Assembly (NCBI GenBank): GCA_029962745.1
Contig: CM057153.1
Location: 14,273,241-14,337,240, forward strand
Direction: 5' to 3'
Length of the DNA stretch: 64,000 nucleotides
Source of the DNA: Echinometra lucunter
Taxonomy: Eukaryota; Echinodermata; Echinoidea; Camarodonta; Echinometridae
The number at the start of each line of letters is the position of its first letter. The first letter of the stretch is position 1. The notes beneath the pieces were generated by a model, which had not been told where the DNA came from, ran no database searches, and saw only the letters and a program-made list of their open reading frames with translations. Shown here piece by piece: positions 44,953 through 57,094 of this stretch. The position numbers and the translations under genes are program-made.

Positions 44953-47900
44953 CCTGAACAATGTTCACATTGAAAATTAATCTGAAGCCATATCAGTGTG
45001 AAATGAACGTCAGAAACCATGTTCAGGACTACATGCCTTGAAAACATGTGATCTCCTTATTAATTATTGGCATAATCTCCGTATCAAATGCTGAAAAATT
45101 TCAATGATTAAAATAGCTGACTACTAAATCATGTATGTTTGCATTCTATTCAAAAAGTCAAGAGCACTTCAGCAGAAGTAATCATGAGCTAACTTTTTAA
45201 AAAATGGATCAGTACATTATCTTGTGTCTTAGCACATGAATAAATGAGTATTTGTCTACATAAATGCACTCACAAAGTTAACAAGGTCAAGGCCATTGCT
45301 GTAATTACATGTACACTCAGACACAAACAAGGAGGTGAGAAAATCAAGAAGAAACAAGATCACATCAGAAGACTTCTATTTTTCTTGAAATTTATGAATT
45401 AATCATGACAAGTTCTGGTGATGAGGGCCACAACCCTAAATTTTAATGTGAACGTGGCATCAGATCAGGCAAGGGGCCATGTAATTGACATTACACTCCT
45501 ACCCCATAGAAACAGCTGTTCCGATGGGATGATGTCAGCATTGGAAATTCAGAGGGTGAGAGAGAGAGAGAGGAAAAAGAGAGATAGAGAAAGGAGGACA
45601 GAAAGGTAAAAAGTCAGAAATGCAGCATGCAGCACGTGAGATGCATTGAGAAATCTAGGAAGAACAGTCAACTTTAGAGAATTTGTAAGAGAGGAGAAAG
45701 AGAGAGAGAAAGAGGGAGATAGAGATGTGGGGGTGATGAAGACAGATCCAGATCGCGATAGTGAGAAAGAGAGAGGTAGAGAGAGAGATAGACAGAGAAA
45801 AAGAAAGATTGTGCAAGATGGAAGAAAAGGTCTTTGCATTCTTCTCGGTTGGCACTGAACTTGGAAGGCTAGCTGTGCAACAGAGGATTGCAGCAGCATT
45901 AGTCACCAAGCAAATGCCAATTACCCTGGTCTGTGGGTTCAGCTGAAGAAGAGAGAAAGAGGAGAAGTGGAGACGGAGGAAAGGAGGAGAGAAGATATCG
46001 AACAGGAAGGACAATAGGGAATAGGAAGAGGAAGTACACAAAACTACTGTCAGGTGCAGCAAAGCTTGGACTTGATCTATGAATAAAGCAATGATACAAT
46101 GCAAAGTAAATAAGGAGTCTAAATTGCAAACGAGAAAGTCATATGTATTCTTGAATGCTGCAAATACTTTGAGACAGAGAGGGAGAGGGAGGGAGAGAAA
46201 GGACACCCCCAGTGGTGGTTGTGAGTAAGAGTTTGATAAAATACACTGAATGGGTATTTAATAGGACTTCAGTGCATGGGTATTTAACATGGCTTGGGGA
46301 AGCAAAAGCAATCAAATACAGGTGAGACATCATAAAAAATGAAGAGAAATGGGAAACAAACGGTCACAAGAGACAAGCAAATGGTATGAAAAAGAGAGGC
46401 AAAGTTAGAGATGACTGATTCCAGGGCAGAATAAAAAGTGAGTACAGTCATACAGTGGGGAGGAACTGTGGCGCAAAAATGCAGATACGAAGGCGCTGAT
46501 GACATATCCGACTCCAGTCCCCTCATTAATGGGATGAGCACCGGGTAGTCGTCAAGAGACAAGATAAATCAGAAAACAGCCATTTGATCTGCAAAATGTA
46601 CTAATTGACGTTCAAATTATTCATCAGCGTAATCAGCAAGCCTCTGGTTTAATCGCTTTACAACTCAGCCAAGGGAACACAAGAATTACATTCTAGCACA
46701 GGCATTTGACCTCAGAATGCTGTTTGATAAAGTACAAGCATTGTTAGAGAGGGTGACGAAAGATGAAAGTGAATGGATGATGTGAATCAAGATGATAGAC
46801 AAACTTAAAGAATAATACATTATATTCAAGGCAGTTTAAATACATGTCATTCTGAAATGGAATAATGACAAATCTTTTTCTTCAATTTCTTGTTATACTT
46901 CCTATACATGTATAATTTAAAAAAATTTTTTTATATGAAATAAGTCTAAATGAAGCTTTATAAATAGTAACTTGTTGTGAAGCTCATTAACTCTTTGTAT
47001 GCTGAATAAATTTCAAATTTTTGAGGGGAAAATAATGACAATTGTTCTTTTGATATTTTCTTTAAATTCTGCTTTCCTTATATTATAGTGCAGTACTGAT
47101 ACTGATAATAATTGTATAGATACCACTTATGCACACTAATTATTTTTTAGTTTTTCTGGAACAGAAAAAAAAGGTGAAGGAGAAAACTAATTATTACGAC
47201 TGTTAATCTAATTGTATGAATATGCACTCATGCGAAGAGGGTGCACAAAGAGTTAAACTCTGATGTCTTGTTCATTTTTTACACTAAAATACTAATAGTT
47301 ATCAAACATCACCAAAGAAGGCAGTTATCATGGCAATGGATTGTCTTAAAATAATGATACAGAACTATACACATAACATTTGGAGGACTTCAAATTTGAC
47401 AGAGCCAAGTGTTGCTATAAAATGGGTTTAATACAGTGGTCAAAAGGCCAAAGGAAGCTGCATGGAATGCAATAAGTGCTCAGCTGATAACAGATAGATA
47501 AGTCTCTCCATTTAAGGTCACAGGACCCCTTGTTCATCTGGAGACTGGAAACATGCCTTGAGTGTGGGCAAATGAAGACAAATTGTCCGCCAATGAATAA
47601 TTGGTCAGTTTGCACCATCGCTTAAATCACAAGGGGACCCAGGTTTATTTTCAAGATCTGACAGTCCTCTTCGCTAGACTTGCAAAGATTATACACGAGG
47701 GAATGACAAATTAGCAGGCAGCTAATAACCAGGGCACATCTAGATCACCATCCTTTGTGTATCACTGAGGCAGTTTCTTATAGACCCTTTGGTAAGGTAA
47801 AGATTACATATTATACACCTAGAGAGAGGGCCGCATAGGGAGATAGTGCTGGTTTAGGGCAAGAAGGTTATACCTACATGATAGTTTCACGGATGATGAT

Positions 47901-48950
47901 CCCTTATGCCCTGAAAATGATATGATATGGATCACAGAGTGCAATCAAAGCATGCTTTCTAGGTGAATCCTTGTTTGTCCGGATGAAAAGGCAACCAAAC
48001 AAGCCACCCAGAGTACTTTCCAAGCCAATCATAACACATTCTCTCGTCTGGTGACCGGCCAAAAATTCTGAGTTTCTTTACCAGGGTAGATCTAAAAAGA
48101 GAATGTATCAATCTTTGTCATCATCCTTGGACGAAATGATTCTATTCTGAATGGACCTACTTACTGGTCCTTTTGCCATTTCCTTTTTTACATGATCCAG
48201 AAAAGTCATATCTTTTTATACTTAGCCTTAAGTTTAGAGAAAGGAAATCCTAGTTTCAAACAGGTAAAGAAGTGAAAACTTCAAAAGTCTATGTAGATAG
48301 CATCCCCTCCTTCCCCCATTCCTTAAAGTTTAAACAGGGCCATAAGATGCTCTTAGAGTTTAATCACTGCCTTTGTAAAATCTTTCAGCTGGTGGCTTTT
48401 TAGTCCAAAGTTTTAACAAAGATGAGTTCACTTCTGGAAAAGTGACTTTTAACCAACAACCAAAACCAAGGCCACCCCTAATGAGCAACATTACTCCCAT
48501 GCATTGCTGTGCCTTTGACTGTGAGACATGAATACACAAATTGATTACATTTAGGTATAAATATCTGACATAATAAACACAACTTTAATTCTTGAACGAA
48601 ATACTGCAGAAAAGGCAAAGTTTCTTCCTAACCTTTTTCGCTACTTCAACATCTTCACCTGATATCACTAACACAAATAACAGTACTTGGGACTGTACTA
48701 CGGCTATACTGTATAGATGCTGGTTTACCATAAAAACTGACTATCAGATCATGGATATCAACTCACATTACCTTATCTTCAGATGCCAAGCACTCCTGCC
48801 GAGTTCTCTTTAACTGTAAAATTGCGGAACGTTTTGAATTCATGAGATTTCAACATGTTCAAGAATTATTCCATTGTTTTCCAAGTTCCACTAAGTAGAC
48901 CTAACACTCAGCGTGAATCAGCTGGCACCTCTTTAATTACAATACTATAC
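44953..48950. other. Non-coding stretch
   Basis: GA-rich tracts at about 45555-45605, 45690-45815 and 46170-46200 produce long Ser/Leu-rich minus frames (45549-46206) that I do not regard as genes. 46560-46740 is a unique-looking block with homeodomain-like cores (CTAATTGACG, CAAATTATTCATC, GCGTAATCAG) that could be regulatory. Confidence 0.4.
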
Positions 48951-48962
48951 TGCGCATGCGCA
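48951..48962. promoter_or_regulatory. Perfect palindromic NRF1 site
   Basis: TGCGCATGCGCA is the full symmetric NRF1 (nuclear respiratory factor 1) consensus, which in animals is strongly enriched in CpG-type promoters close to transcription starts. Downstream sequence (49080-49450) is more GC-balanced. No exon is defined beside it. Confidence 0.4.
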
Positions 48963-49489
48963 TAATATTATTTACATAATCATTTCAGCTCAGCATTACC
49001 AGTGTGTTCAGGCAGGTTTTTTAAAGGTATTTTCAAAGTCAAAAGGTCAATTCATAATCTTTTGGATAAGTTGGAACTTTCAAAGAAATCCTCCGGACGA
49101 AACACTCTATCATTTCATTTTAACCCCTCCTAATTCCTAAACGGTATGTCACAGCAAAATTTCTTCAATGTTCAAAATCCCGCTTCCAAAACAAATTGAT
49201 TTGGACGGAGACTCTGTCTCGCACTTTTCATATTGTTTACATCCATTTTCTCTTTTCTGATGAAAGTCCGCTTGGTACTGATTGTCCGCAGGGGTCTATT
49301 CTCCTACCCCAGGGGGTTAAATTCGTCAACGTTAGACACAATACTATCACCCAGGCCTAACTCTTCCCTTTATTTCGATAGCAAACATATCGATATAATA
49401 CACCCACTAGAGTGGCCCAAAGGGGCCCAAACGTCTTCACCATAAACTCGTTCGATTTATCAGTACTTGTTCAGGAGCGTCAATTCTTT

Positions 49490-49672
49490 AAAAAAAAAAA
49501 CTTTAGGGGGACACTCTAAAAAAAAAAAAAATCACATTTTTTTTGTGTGGGGGGGGGGGGGGACGACATACACCAGAAATTTGCTTACAAGCAAAAAAAA
49601 AAAAAAAAAAATTTTTTTTTTTTTTTTTTTTTTGGGGGGGGGTTCTTTTTTTTTTTTTTGGGGGGGGGGGGG
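49490..49672. repeat. Block of alternating poly(A), poly(T) and poly(G) runs
   Basis: In order: A11 (49490-49500), A14 (49518-49531), T8 (49537-49544), G14 (49549-49562), A19 (49593-49611) directly joined to T22 (49612-49633), G9 (49634-49642), T14 (49646-49659) and G13 (49660-49672). The A19/T22 junction is a perfect palindrome. TTTGCTT-AC-AAGCAAA lies just before the A19 run. This is either a genuine unstable locus or an assembly or base-calling artefact. Confidence 0.9.
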
Positions 49673-51426
49673 AATAACCTATTGTGTATGGGCTTTATTT
49701 CTAGAACCCTACACTTTTTATGAAATTATTTTTGGAAAGCCGAGGCAGAGTGGGTGATGGGGAGTGGAAATTATAAAACATTTTTATCATTTAAATGTGT
49801 TTAAACATTTATTATGACCTTCACATTAATCTTATTCTAGACGAATGAACTCAGAAATTTTGATCAGGAGCTTAGCCTCTTCATGCTGACTGCGTGCCAC
49901 ATGTCAAGACATGAAAATGGACACAGAGGTGACATCTTTGGGGGTCATGTTTTGTGTAATATTTCCCCCTGCTAAATAGGCATAAGTTTGCTTTATTATT
50001 TGGAGAGCAACTAAGACCCACTCATCTATACAAAAAATAGAATCAATAATCATCATCGAAGGATTCGGTCGATTTATTTCAATTCGTCCGGGGAATGGGA
50101 AGAGACTCCTGAATTTTTCGGGGTTAGAGGGAGGAGGAAAAGACAAGCAAAAGATTAGAATATCTGTAAAATCGATTGGGGGCAAATTGACGTTGCCTAT
50201 TTAAGGATCGGGTAACGACGGAAATGATAATACTGATGGTGCAAGAGTGCCCTGAATAATTCACAGCCGTCACTACCAATTTCGACGAATGCTTTACACA
50301 GGCAATCCACGTCTTGAGGGGGCTCGTTTAAAAATAGTTACGCCAAACTCTTATGGGTGTGTAACATTATAGGGGAGGGGGGCAATACCATGGAAATATC
50401 ATGTACTGGATAAGGAAAAGTGCCCCTTCCCCTTGAATTTCCTTATTATATACCATTTTTCTGGTAAAGGTCTATGTGAATAATCATTAAATTGATTTAA
50501 TAAAAAAAATAAACATGGATTGTAATTGCCATGTTGTGTTTGCTTTAGCTGACCGGCTATAAGAAATGAAAAATGAATATGCTTACCTAGTACTGTGGCA
50601 CTCTAAAAAAATCTACACACATAAAATTCTTTCTATGCCATAATGCAAAAAGTAGCAACTAATTTGTAGGCAACATAATGAAGAACACGGAAAGAAAATT
50701 TCCAAAGATCTTGATCTATTTCATTTTAAAAATTCCTCGTTACGTTTACTACAAAAATATTTTTCTCCCCCATCAAACATCTTCACAATCTCGTATAGGT
50801 GAGTTCTGTGAATTCATTGCAGTCTCTTTACAAGTCTATCTCTATTGCACAAAGTGAATGAAAAATAATATATTCTAGACTTTTCACCTCAAAAAGGTGC
50901 TCAAAATATATAAAATTCCAACAAAATATCAAAGACAGGGGAAACACGTTAGTATCATGCCCTGACCATGCATAATGATCAATCGTACTAATATTCATCT
51001 GAATTCTGAGGGAATAAAGACTACATCGTTCTGTCATGACTTGATTTTGAGCGTTGTCCGTTTTTTTGGTCTTTTTTCGCCTTGACATCAAGGGCAACAT
51101 TTTTATCACACTAATCCGTATATTTGTAAATACCCAAAGTATCAAAATATATATTCAGAAATCAGAAATATAGTTTGGAGATTTATTTCACGCAATAATT
51201 GAAGGCACTTAGGGCAACACAAAATGAAAGAAAGATTACGCAGCATATATAAGAACTATCAAATGTAGGACAAAATTTTCACTAGACGCCAAAACAATCA
51301 GTTGTCAATCGAATCTAAGACACTCTAAACATGCACAGAAAAATTGAAATTGAAATTTTATTGCAATCGAGGAGGAAACATAATCATAGCTTTCAGAAAT
51401 AATATTTTTATCGGGAGGGAAGCCAA
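49673..51426. other. Non-coding stretch, CpG somewhat higher than to the left
   Basis: No supported exon. A minus-strand donor-like TACTAG|GTAAGC near 50587 has no convincing acceptor. Confidence 0.35.
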
Positions 51427-51460
51427 ATTTTCGGCGCGCCAAATATGGCGCATGCAAATT
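51427..51460. promoter_or_regulatory. E2F site next to an octamer site
   Basis: GCGCCAAA (51436-51443; TTTGGCGC on the minus strand, E2F consensus) lies in a GGCGCGCC core. It is followed 9 bp later by ATGCAAAT (51452-51459), the exact octamer for POU/Oct factors. It sits in a locally CpG-rich spot. Promoter or enhancer function is inferred from the pairing only. Confidence 0.35.
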
Positions 51461-51970
51461 AAACCAAAAATTAACCTGGAGCCTCTACCGCTTTCCCCTT
51501 GAAATATTTTCGAGAGCAATTTTCTAAGAGCGGATCTTATGAGGAAGCCCTCACTTTTAAACCTTTCGAACTAAAATTTTCTTTTAGTTTGGAACAGTGG
51601 AAAGAATTTGTGTTTGTTTTTTAGCAGAATTCACATCACACACCACTGCAAAATCGCGAAGATATGGATAAGGTAAATAAATACATGAATACAGAAGAAA
51701 ATAGATCAACAAAAAATAAATGAAAACAGAAACAAGAAACAAAGCAATCAACTCGGAAGACATCGAGAATAATAATCGGTGTGTTTGAGCAAAGAATCAC
51801 AGAAGGGACGAGCTAACAGTTTGATACATATGGCACTCACACGCCACAAAAAATGTCAAAGTAAAAAAAAAAAATCTAGAATTTCACTTCACAAAACTTC
51901 AAATCACGCATTCTCTCGAACCTTTTAATTGCGGCCTTTTTAACGGCAAATAGTTGTCATAGGCGTGGTT
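51461..51970. other. AT-rich segment between two motif clusters, with a small exon-like unit
   Basis: On the plus strand TTTGTTTTTTAGCAG is followed by 45 nt containing ATGGATAAG and then |GTAAATA (about 51625-51672). It could be a small leader exon of a transcript starting near 51.45 kb, but support is thin. Confidence 0.15.
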
Positions 51971-51972
51971 CA

Positions 51973-52019
51973 GCGCCATGGCAACAGTGAAGTGGGCGTA
52001 GTTTCGTTACCATGGGTAC
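51973..52019. promoter_or_regulatory. Two X-box-like (RFX) sites
   Basis: AGCGCCATGGCAAC (51972-51985) has a perfect right half-site, and GTTACCATGGGTAC (52006-52019) a perfect left half-site, of the RFX consensus GTNRCC-N2-RGYAAC. They are 20 bp apart with GGGCGTAGTTTC between. Tandem X-boxes are typical of promoters of ciliary genes. No adjacent exon is identified. Confidence 0.35.
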
Positions 52020-53329
52020 TGTCACCTAACAAAGGGGGTAAAGGGTGATAGATTAAGATATAATTAAGAGTGAATAGACTAGAGAGAAAACATCAAGTGC
52101 ATATCAGCCAACTATGGGGCAAATTACCAGTATACCATCATATTCAACTATACTAAACATTGTTTCCCTTCATCAGGAAAAAGAAGCAAATAAACACACC
52201 TACATCCACAATACGATAATCAAACAAAACTTATAAACACTTCTCTACTTATAAAAGTGATTTGGGTTTCTTCCATTCATATTATTCGTCTCACGTCTTT
52301 AGTATGCATATGATAAACTTACAATAATTATCTCTAATTCATAATGTATTTATTGAAAGAAAGGGGGTAAAATTAAAACTGCGGTACAAGTATTGTAAAA
52401 CCTAGTTCGATGGAAAAAAGAAATCAATTCGATTCTCCAACGACATATTACATTAAGCGAGAGAAAGAGAGAGAAAGAGGCATTCCAATAACGTTGCTAC
52501 AGGCGTTCGGCTAAGCTTCTGAAGTGACTGTTACACGAAAGATGAACCATCTTTAATTTCCATGCATTTAAATTGGCAAAAGAGAATAATTACGCCACAG
52601 TCATTCCATTTTATCCTATAAGCCTGCAGAATGATAACGAAATGAGATGTGGAACATCATCATCGTGATCGGGAGAGAAAATATTCAATTTCAAGAGAAG
52701 ATGTCCAAATTTAGAGGGATCGAAGGATGTTTCCCTCGAGGGAGGAGGGAAAAAAACCCATACTCGTCCCGTGTATGATCGTGTCCTTCTCCGCGGGTAT
52801 CATGTGACCTCATGGTCACTCGATCAGGGAGAAAGAAAGGTCGTGAACTCAGGATGAAAGAGAGAGAGAGAGAAAGAGAGAGAGATAGACAGACAGACAG
52901 AGAGAGATAGAAGGGGAGAAAGAAAGCAAATGGTAAGAGAGAAAGAGAAGGACACGGGAATAGAAGATGCATTGGAAAGAGGAAAGAGGAACATATAAGG
53001 GTTTAGATGAAGAGAAAGATAAATGAAAAAGAATGATTAAAAGAGGAATGGATGAGATGGTGAGAGAAAGAGACAGAGAGAGAGGGGGAGGGGGAGCTCA
53101 CATTAGGATTTTAAAAATGATAACCTTGTTTAAAGAGCAACTCTGTTGAGGTACTGGAGATGAACTTATAGAAAAAAGAGAAGATGAGGGGAAAGGAGAT
53201 AGGGGAAAGATGGACGAAAAGGAAGGAATCAGTAGGGGATACAGAAGTGGGGGTAAAGAGAAGGCATCAAGAGTTTGAGGAGTTAACTCCTTGGAAGTCC
53301 TAAAAATATGAACCAAGAAGACCTACGAG
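52020..53329. other. Non-coding stretch with GA-rich tracts
   Basis: GA and GACA tracts at about 52855-52925 and around 53060. TCATGTGA (52800-52807, an M-box type E-box) overlaps TGACCTCATGGTCA (52805-52818, a 5-bp inverted half-site pair). The long Ser/Leu frames here are products of the GA tracts. Confidence 0.4.
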
Positions 53330-53570
53330 AAGCACGAGTCGGGGGATCAAATTTCATGTCGCGTGCCTCCACTGTCCGTCCGTCATTACTCGGACACCTC
53401 ACACCCAGCTTCGTATTGTCCACGCGCTGGTCGTACATCTATCACCTCTCTCCCACCAATCCTCTCTGATTGGGTCGTGTGCCAGTCAGCACGACATCGA
53501 GGGCAGCTGACCGCATCACTAGCCTAGTGATGCCCTCGCACGCGTACCTGGTTTAAAGGGATACATCACT
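53330..53570. promoter_or_regulatory. CpG-rich promoter-like block
   Basis: A dense cluster of CpGs with ACCAATC and GATTGGGT (two opposed CCAAT/NF-Y-type boxes about 10 bp apart, near 53456-53475). A perfect 21-bp inverted repeat GCATCACTAG-C-CTAGTGATGC lies at 53513-53533, with GCACGCGTAC after it. A RUNX-like TGTGGTTT follows near 53584. There is no open frame of note on either strand, so an untranslated or promoter role is more likely than an exon. Confidence 0.35.
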
Positions 53571-55387
53571 CCCCACCACGACTGTGGTTTCATGACCACT
53601 GTAGGTACATGCACCCTTTTTCTCTAAGGGGAGAGAGGGAGAGAGATGGGGTACAAGCTTGAATATCTGCAGAGGTTACTTCCAGGTGCAACAGAACACA
53701 TGATCATGTATGTACTTCCGAAAAGTCTAATTTTCTCCCACAACAGCAACAACACACCAACTAATGTCTAGTACTTTATATGACGTACTTCTTTTAAACG
53801 AACAGTTTATGAGAAGGTCGATCTAAAGTTAGAATATTGTACATGATCATCAAACAATATGAACAAGGGGAATAAGAAGTCTTTTCTTGGTGTTGAATGA
53901 AATTTCATTTTCCTTTTACTGCAAATGTGTCGCAGCATCAGCGCATGTCTGGGGTTTTATTGCATCAAAGCCAAATAACCGAAAAATTTCACTTCATTAA
54001 AACTAAGATTCTATAAATTTACCATCTTCTTCAGGTATTCATTCGATGTTGGTATGGAGAAAATGAAAAACAAAATGGAACGTTAATTTGATCAGGAAAC
54101 GAAAGCTGCGTGTTAGTCCATTCCAAGTCGGTAACACAAGAAACAATCGTTTAATGAGGCGCTTTATGCGCTCGTAGGCATTCTCCAAGTCTGTTCTAGC
54201 CATGTTTCGCAGTAATTCACGTCGCAGAGTCATCTGTTTCATAGCCAGTGGCCATTTTGAAAAAAAGAAGAAAGACGAAGAGAGGAGGGGAGAAGAGAGG
54301 GGGAGAGAAAGAGGGAGAGAGAGAGAGAGAGGGAAGGGAAGGCAAGGGAGTGTAGGAATGGACACGCAAGCGGCACGCGACTTGAAGGGCTTTTGTGAAG
54401 GGTGAAATCGCTTGCATTTGTCCAAGAGACCGATCTTTCAGGGCAATTTGTAACTGAACATGTATGGAGAAAAGGGCTGTTCAATAGGTAAAAAATTATG
54501 GGGATGAAAATGTGGAAGTATACATCAGATGCTAGCGTGTTACGGAGAGGACAAACGGAAGGATGAAGCATTACTCTCTAGTATTTACGTATTGTTATGC
54601 AAGGTGCAGTTAGGATCAATATGCCATATTTATTCTTTGTTGCAGCCCGCAAAAGAACGATTAACCAAGTCATAAGATCTGTGTGGCTTTTCACCTTAAC
54701 ATGTGAAAATGCTGCTTATTCATTCATTATGATCATTTATTGCTGTCTTCATCAATATTATTTCGATTCATTTTCCTCAAAAATAAAAACAAAAACAAAC
54801 AAACAAACAAAGGACAACACGATTTTCTTTTAACCTTCTACGGTTTTGTTTTCTACATCGCACTGATGTAAATCACGTAACGAACCGCCCTTAGTTCAAT
54901 GGCCAGAAAGCAAAAAGTTGCCAAAAGTTATATAAAAAAGACATAATTATATTAGGGTTTCACAGAAGCGGGTTCAGGTGATGCAGGCATCGCGATTATA
55001 TTACGCCTATGTAATGCATTTTACTTCATGGTATCATATTTTAGTAGGTCATAAATTGCGGTTAAAGTTATAAAAAGTGGTAATTATTTTTTTATACATC
55101 TTGCATAACCTTGACACAGACAGGAAACACATATGACAAAAGTCCAAAATTTCTGAACGTGGTGATAATGAACAGTGAGTTGTATTAAATTTCATCTCAA
55201 ATTAATGAAGTAACCGGATACAAGTACAAACACAGTCATGTCTGTAATTTTAAGATACATGTACTTCTTTGGAGTATTGTAAATGAAATGGCAAGGCCCC
55301 TTTTAGTATCAATGACATGTCCAGGATAGTAAGCTAAATGAAGAAAAATGACAAAAAACCGAATGTAAGAGAAAGAGAGGTAGAAAC

Positions 55388-55445
<58 letters not shown>

Positions 55446-57055
55446 TTCTATTTTATCTTTTTGCGGACAGGGTAAATTTCTTCGCAGACGATGTGCAGAC
55501 AGACCTCGGTCACAATCGATGCTCAATTATCACGACAAAAGGTTACATAGTATCGGATTTTCATCATTATTGTTATTCCATCTTTTTTTTTTGAGAAAGA
55601 AGTCATGTATATACACGAATATAAACTATGCTATGCACACTCGGTAGATGGAGAGAAAGGGTTCTGAATAAATTAAAAGGCCAAAAAAGAGAGAAAGAGC
55701 TGTGACTTCATAGAGTACAGCTTGTTCGTGCAGAAAAAATGATTATTGCACTTTACAAAAAGGCGCTAAGAAAATGGACGTCATAAATTAGATTCGTCAC
55801 GCATAGTGCGTTTGGGAAATTGGAGTCGATTAAAAGAACACGTTTCAGTTCGATCGATGTCAATTACGCTGAGGGTATAGATGGACAGTAGCTATCCTAT
55901 CTTGTTTAGGGAATATATTTTCAAAAATGTCAAGGAGAATTATAATTCTAAACATGTCAATACGATTCTATGGGCACCAATGATGAAATTAGTCATATTT
56001 TCAGATTATGATTATATCAAGTCTATGAGCGAAATTTAAGGAGGTCGGTATCCACTGACATCTCACTCATGTGACAAATATTAAAGCTATTCCAGACTGT
56101 ACCAAATAGATTAAATTGGTCAGTGAAAAGTGGAAACGACGCACCAGTTACACGGCCAAAATTATTTAAGTAAATCTGATATAGTTCAGGGGGAAATGCG
56201 CCTACAAAGTACTTTATATGTTATAGGAAGATATTGACAAAACTTACGCTTCCACATTTTATTCGAAAAACATATGGACGAAAGATTTATATTAATGCCT
56301 AACAAAAACTACGTCTACGTCTACGTGATAGCTACTGGAATATAAAGACGATTAATTAAGGAAGCTAATTTTTCACAATGATTTGAATATCACCAAAACT
56401 TGCACTATAGGCTAGGCGTGTCCTGCTCCAATGGTCCGCATCTAAAAGCCTTACCAAAATGATACCGTCGTTTTAAAGCATGGTCGAGTAAACGGTAAGG
56501 ACACCTCGTGATGGAAATTAGTAAAATTGGCAGGACGGCGCTATAATTATTATGATACCACTACGAAAAGAAAAAAAAAAGGGGGGTACAAGTCTAATGG
56601 TGAGAGTGTATCAGAGACAGGACCTGGATCCAGATGAATTACCACGTCCCACACAACAGTTACAATTACTTAATCGCCTCTCTGTATATCAAGGATGACC
56701 TTGTACATGGAATGTAATTAGTGAGGTAATAATCATAATCATATTTTGTGATGGCGCTGTCTCTTTATTTGTGATGACGTTGTCCATAATTCGCTATGTC
56801 GTAATGGGCAGGTATAGACGGAGGCATTGCAGCCGAATTCGAGAATGGAATATAGTGTGGTGGCACGACTCATAAAACAGTGGAAATTGATAGGCCTATC
56901 CCGTGAATTTTCTTATCGTATAGGGTAATATCATTCCTGTCATTTTGACAGACTGCACTTCTAAATGGCAATTTATAAAGACAGCACTTAAAGTATTCGT
57001 TATCATTCAAAACGTCAATATAATTTGTTTTTTTCGTAGGCCCACTTCAACTCAC
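53571..57055. other. Non-coding stretch
   Basis: GA-rich tracts at about 54290-54335 and (GA)n at 55388-55445. At about 56452-56565 (-) a strong acceptor (TTTCTTTTCGTAG) and donor (TTTTG|GTAAGG) enclose about 105 nt, but when joined in phase to the 57056 exon it meets a stop after 13 codons. Confidence 0.35.
55388..55445. repeat. (GA)n microsatellite, imperfect
   Basis: Nearly 60 bp of GA with a few AA/GG interruptions. Confidence 0.93.
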
Positions 57056-57094
57056 CCCAGTAAAAACGTGGCAGAACGTGCACCGAATGGTAAA
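57056..57094 (-). CDS. Candidate 39-nt exon, phase-compatible with the exon at 57917
   Basis: Seen: minus-strand acceptor AACTTCTTCCTCTCTTAG| and donor TACTGGG|GTGAGT, both close to consensus, enclose 39 nt. The preceding candidate exon (57917-58001) ends in GG. Joining gives Gly followed by LPFGARSATFLL and again a GG carry-over, with no stop. The intron between them would be 822 bp. The peptide is too short to assign. I did not find a satisfying next exon: the best downstream pair at about 56.5 kb runs into a stop. Confidence 0.33.

Noticed and set aside
42722..46206. Long Ser/Leu/Phe-rich minus-strand frames (42722-43213 and 45549-46206) that look like membrane proteins
   Set aside because: They are translations of GA-rich purine tracts read as CT on the other strand. 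Frames stay open through such tracts by composition. No motif or splice support.
49203..49218. TGGACGGAGACT, resembling the miR-184 start
   Set aside because: Only the first 9-10 bases match and there is no hairpin.
49467..49757. 96-codon frame with Lys/Phe/Gly runs
   Set aside because: A direct translation of the poly(A)/poly(T)/poly(G) block, which may itself be an artefact.
52691..54571. Several Ser/Leu-rich minus frames at 52691-52972, 53098-53316 and 54039-54571
   Set aside because: All cross GA-rich tracts. The parts outside the tracts are short and without motif.
56452..56565. Strong acceptor/donor pair as a third exon after 57056
   Set aside because: In the required phase it meets a stop after 13 codons, so it cannot be an internal exon of that transcript, though a terminal one is conceivable.
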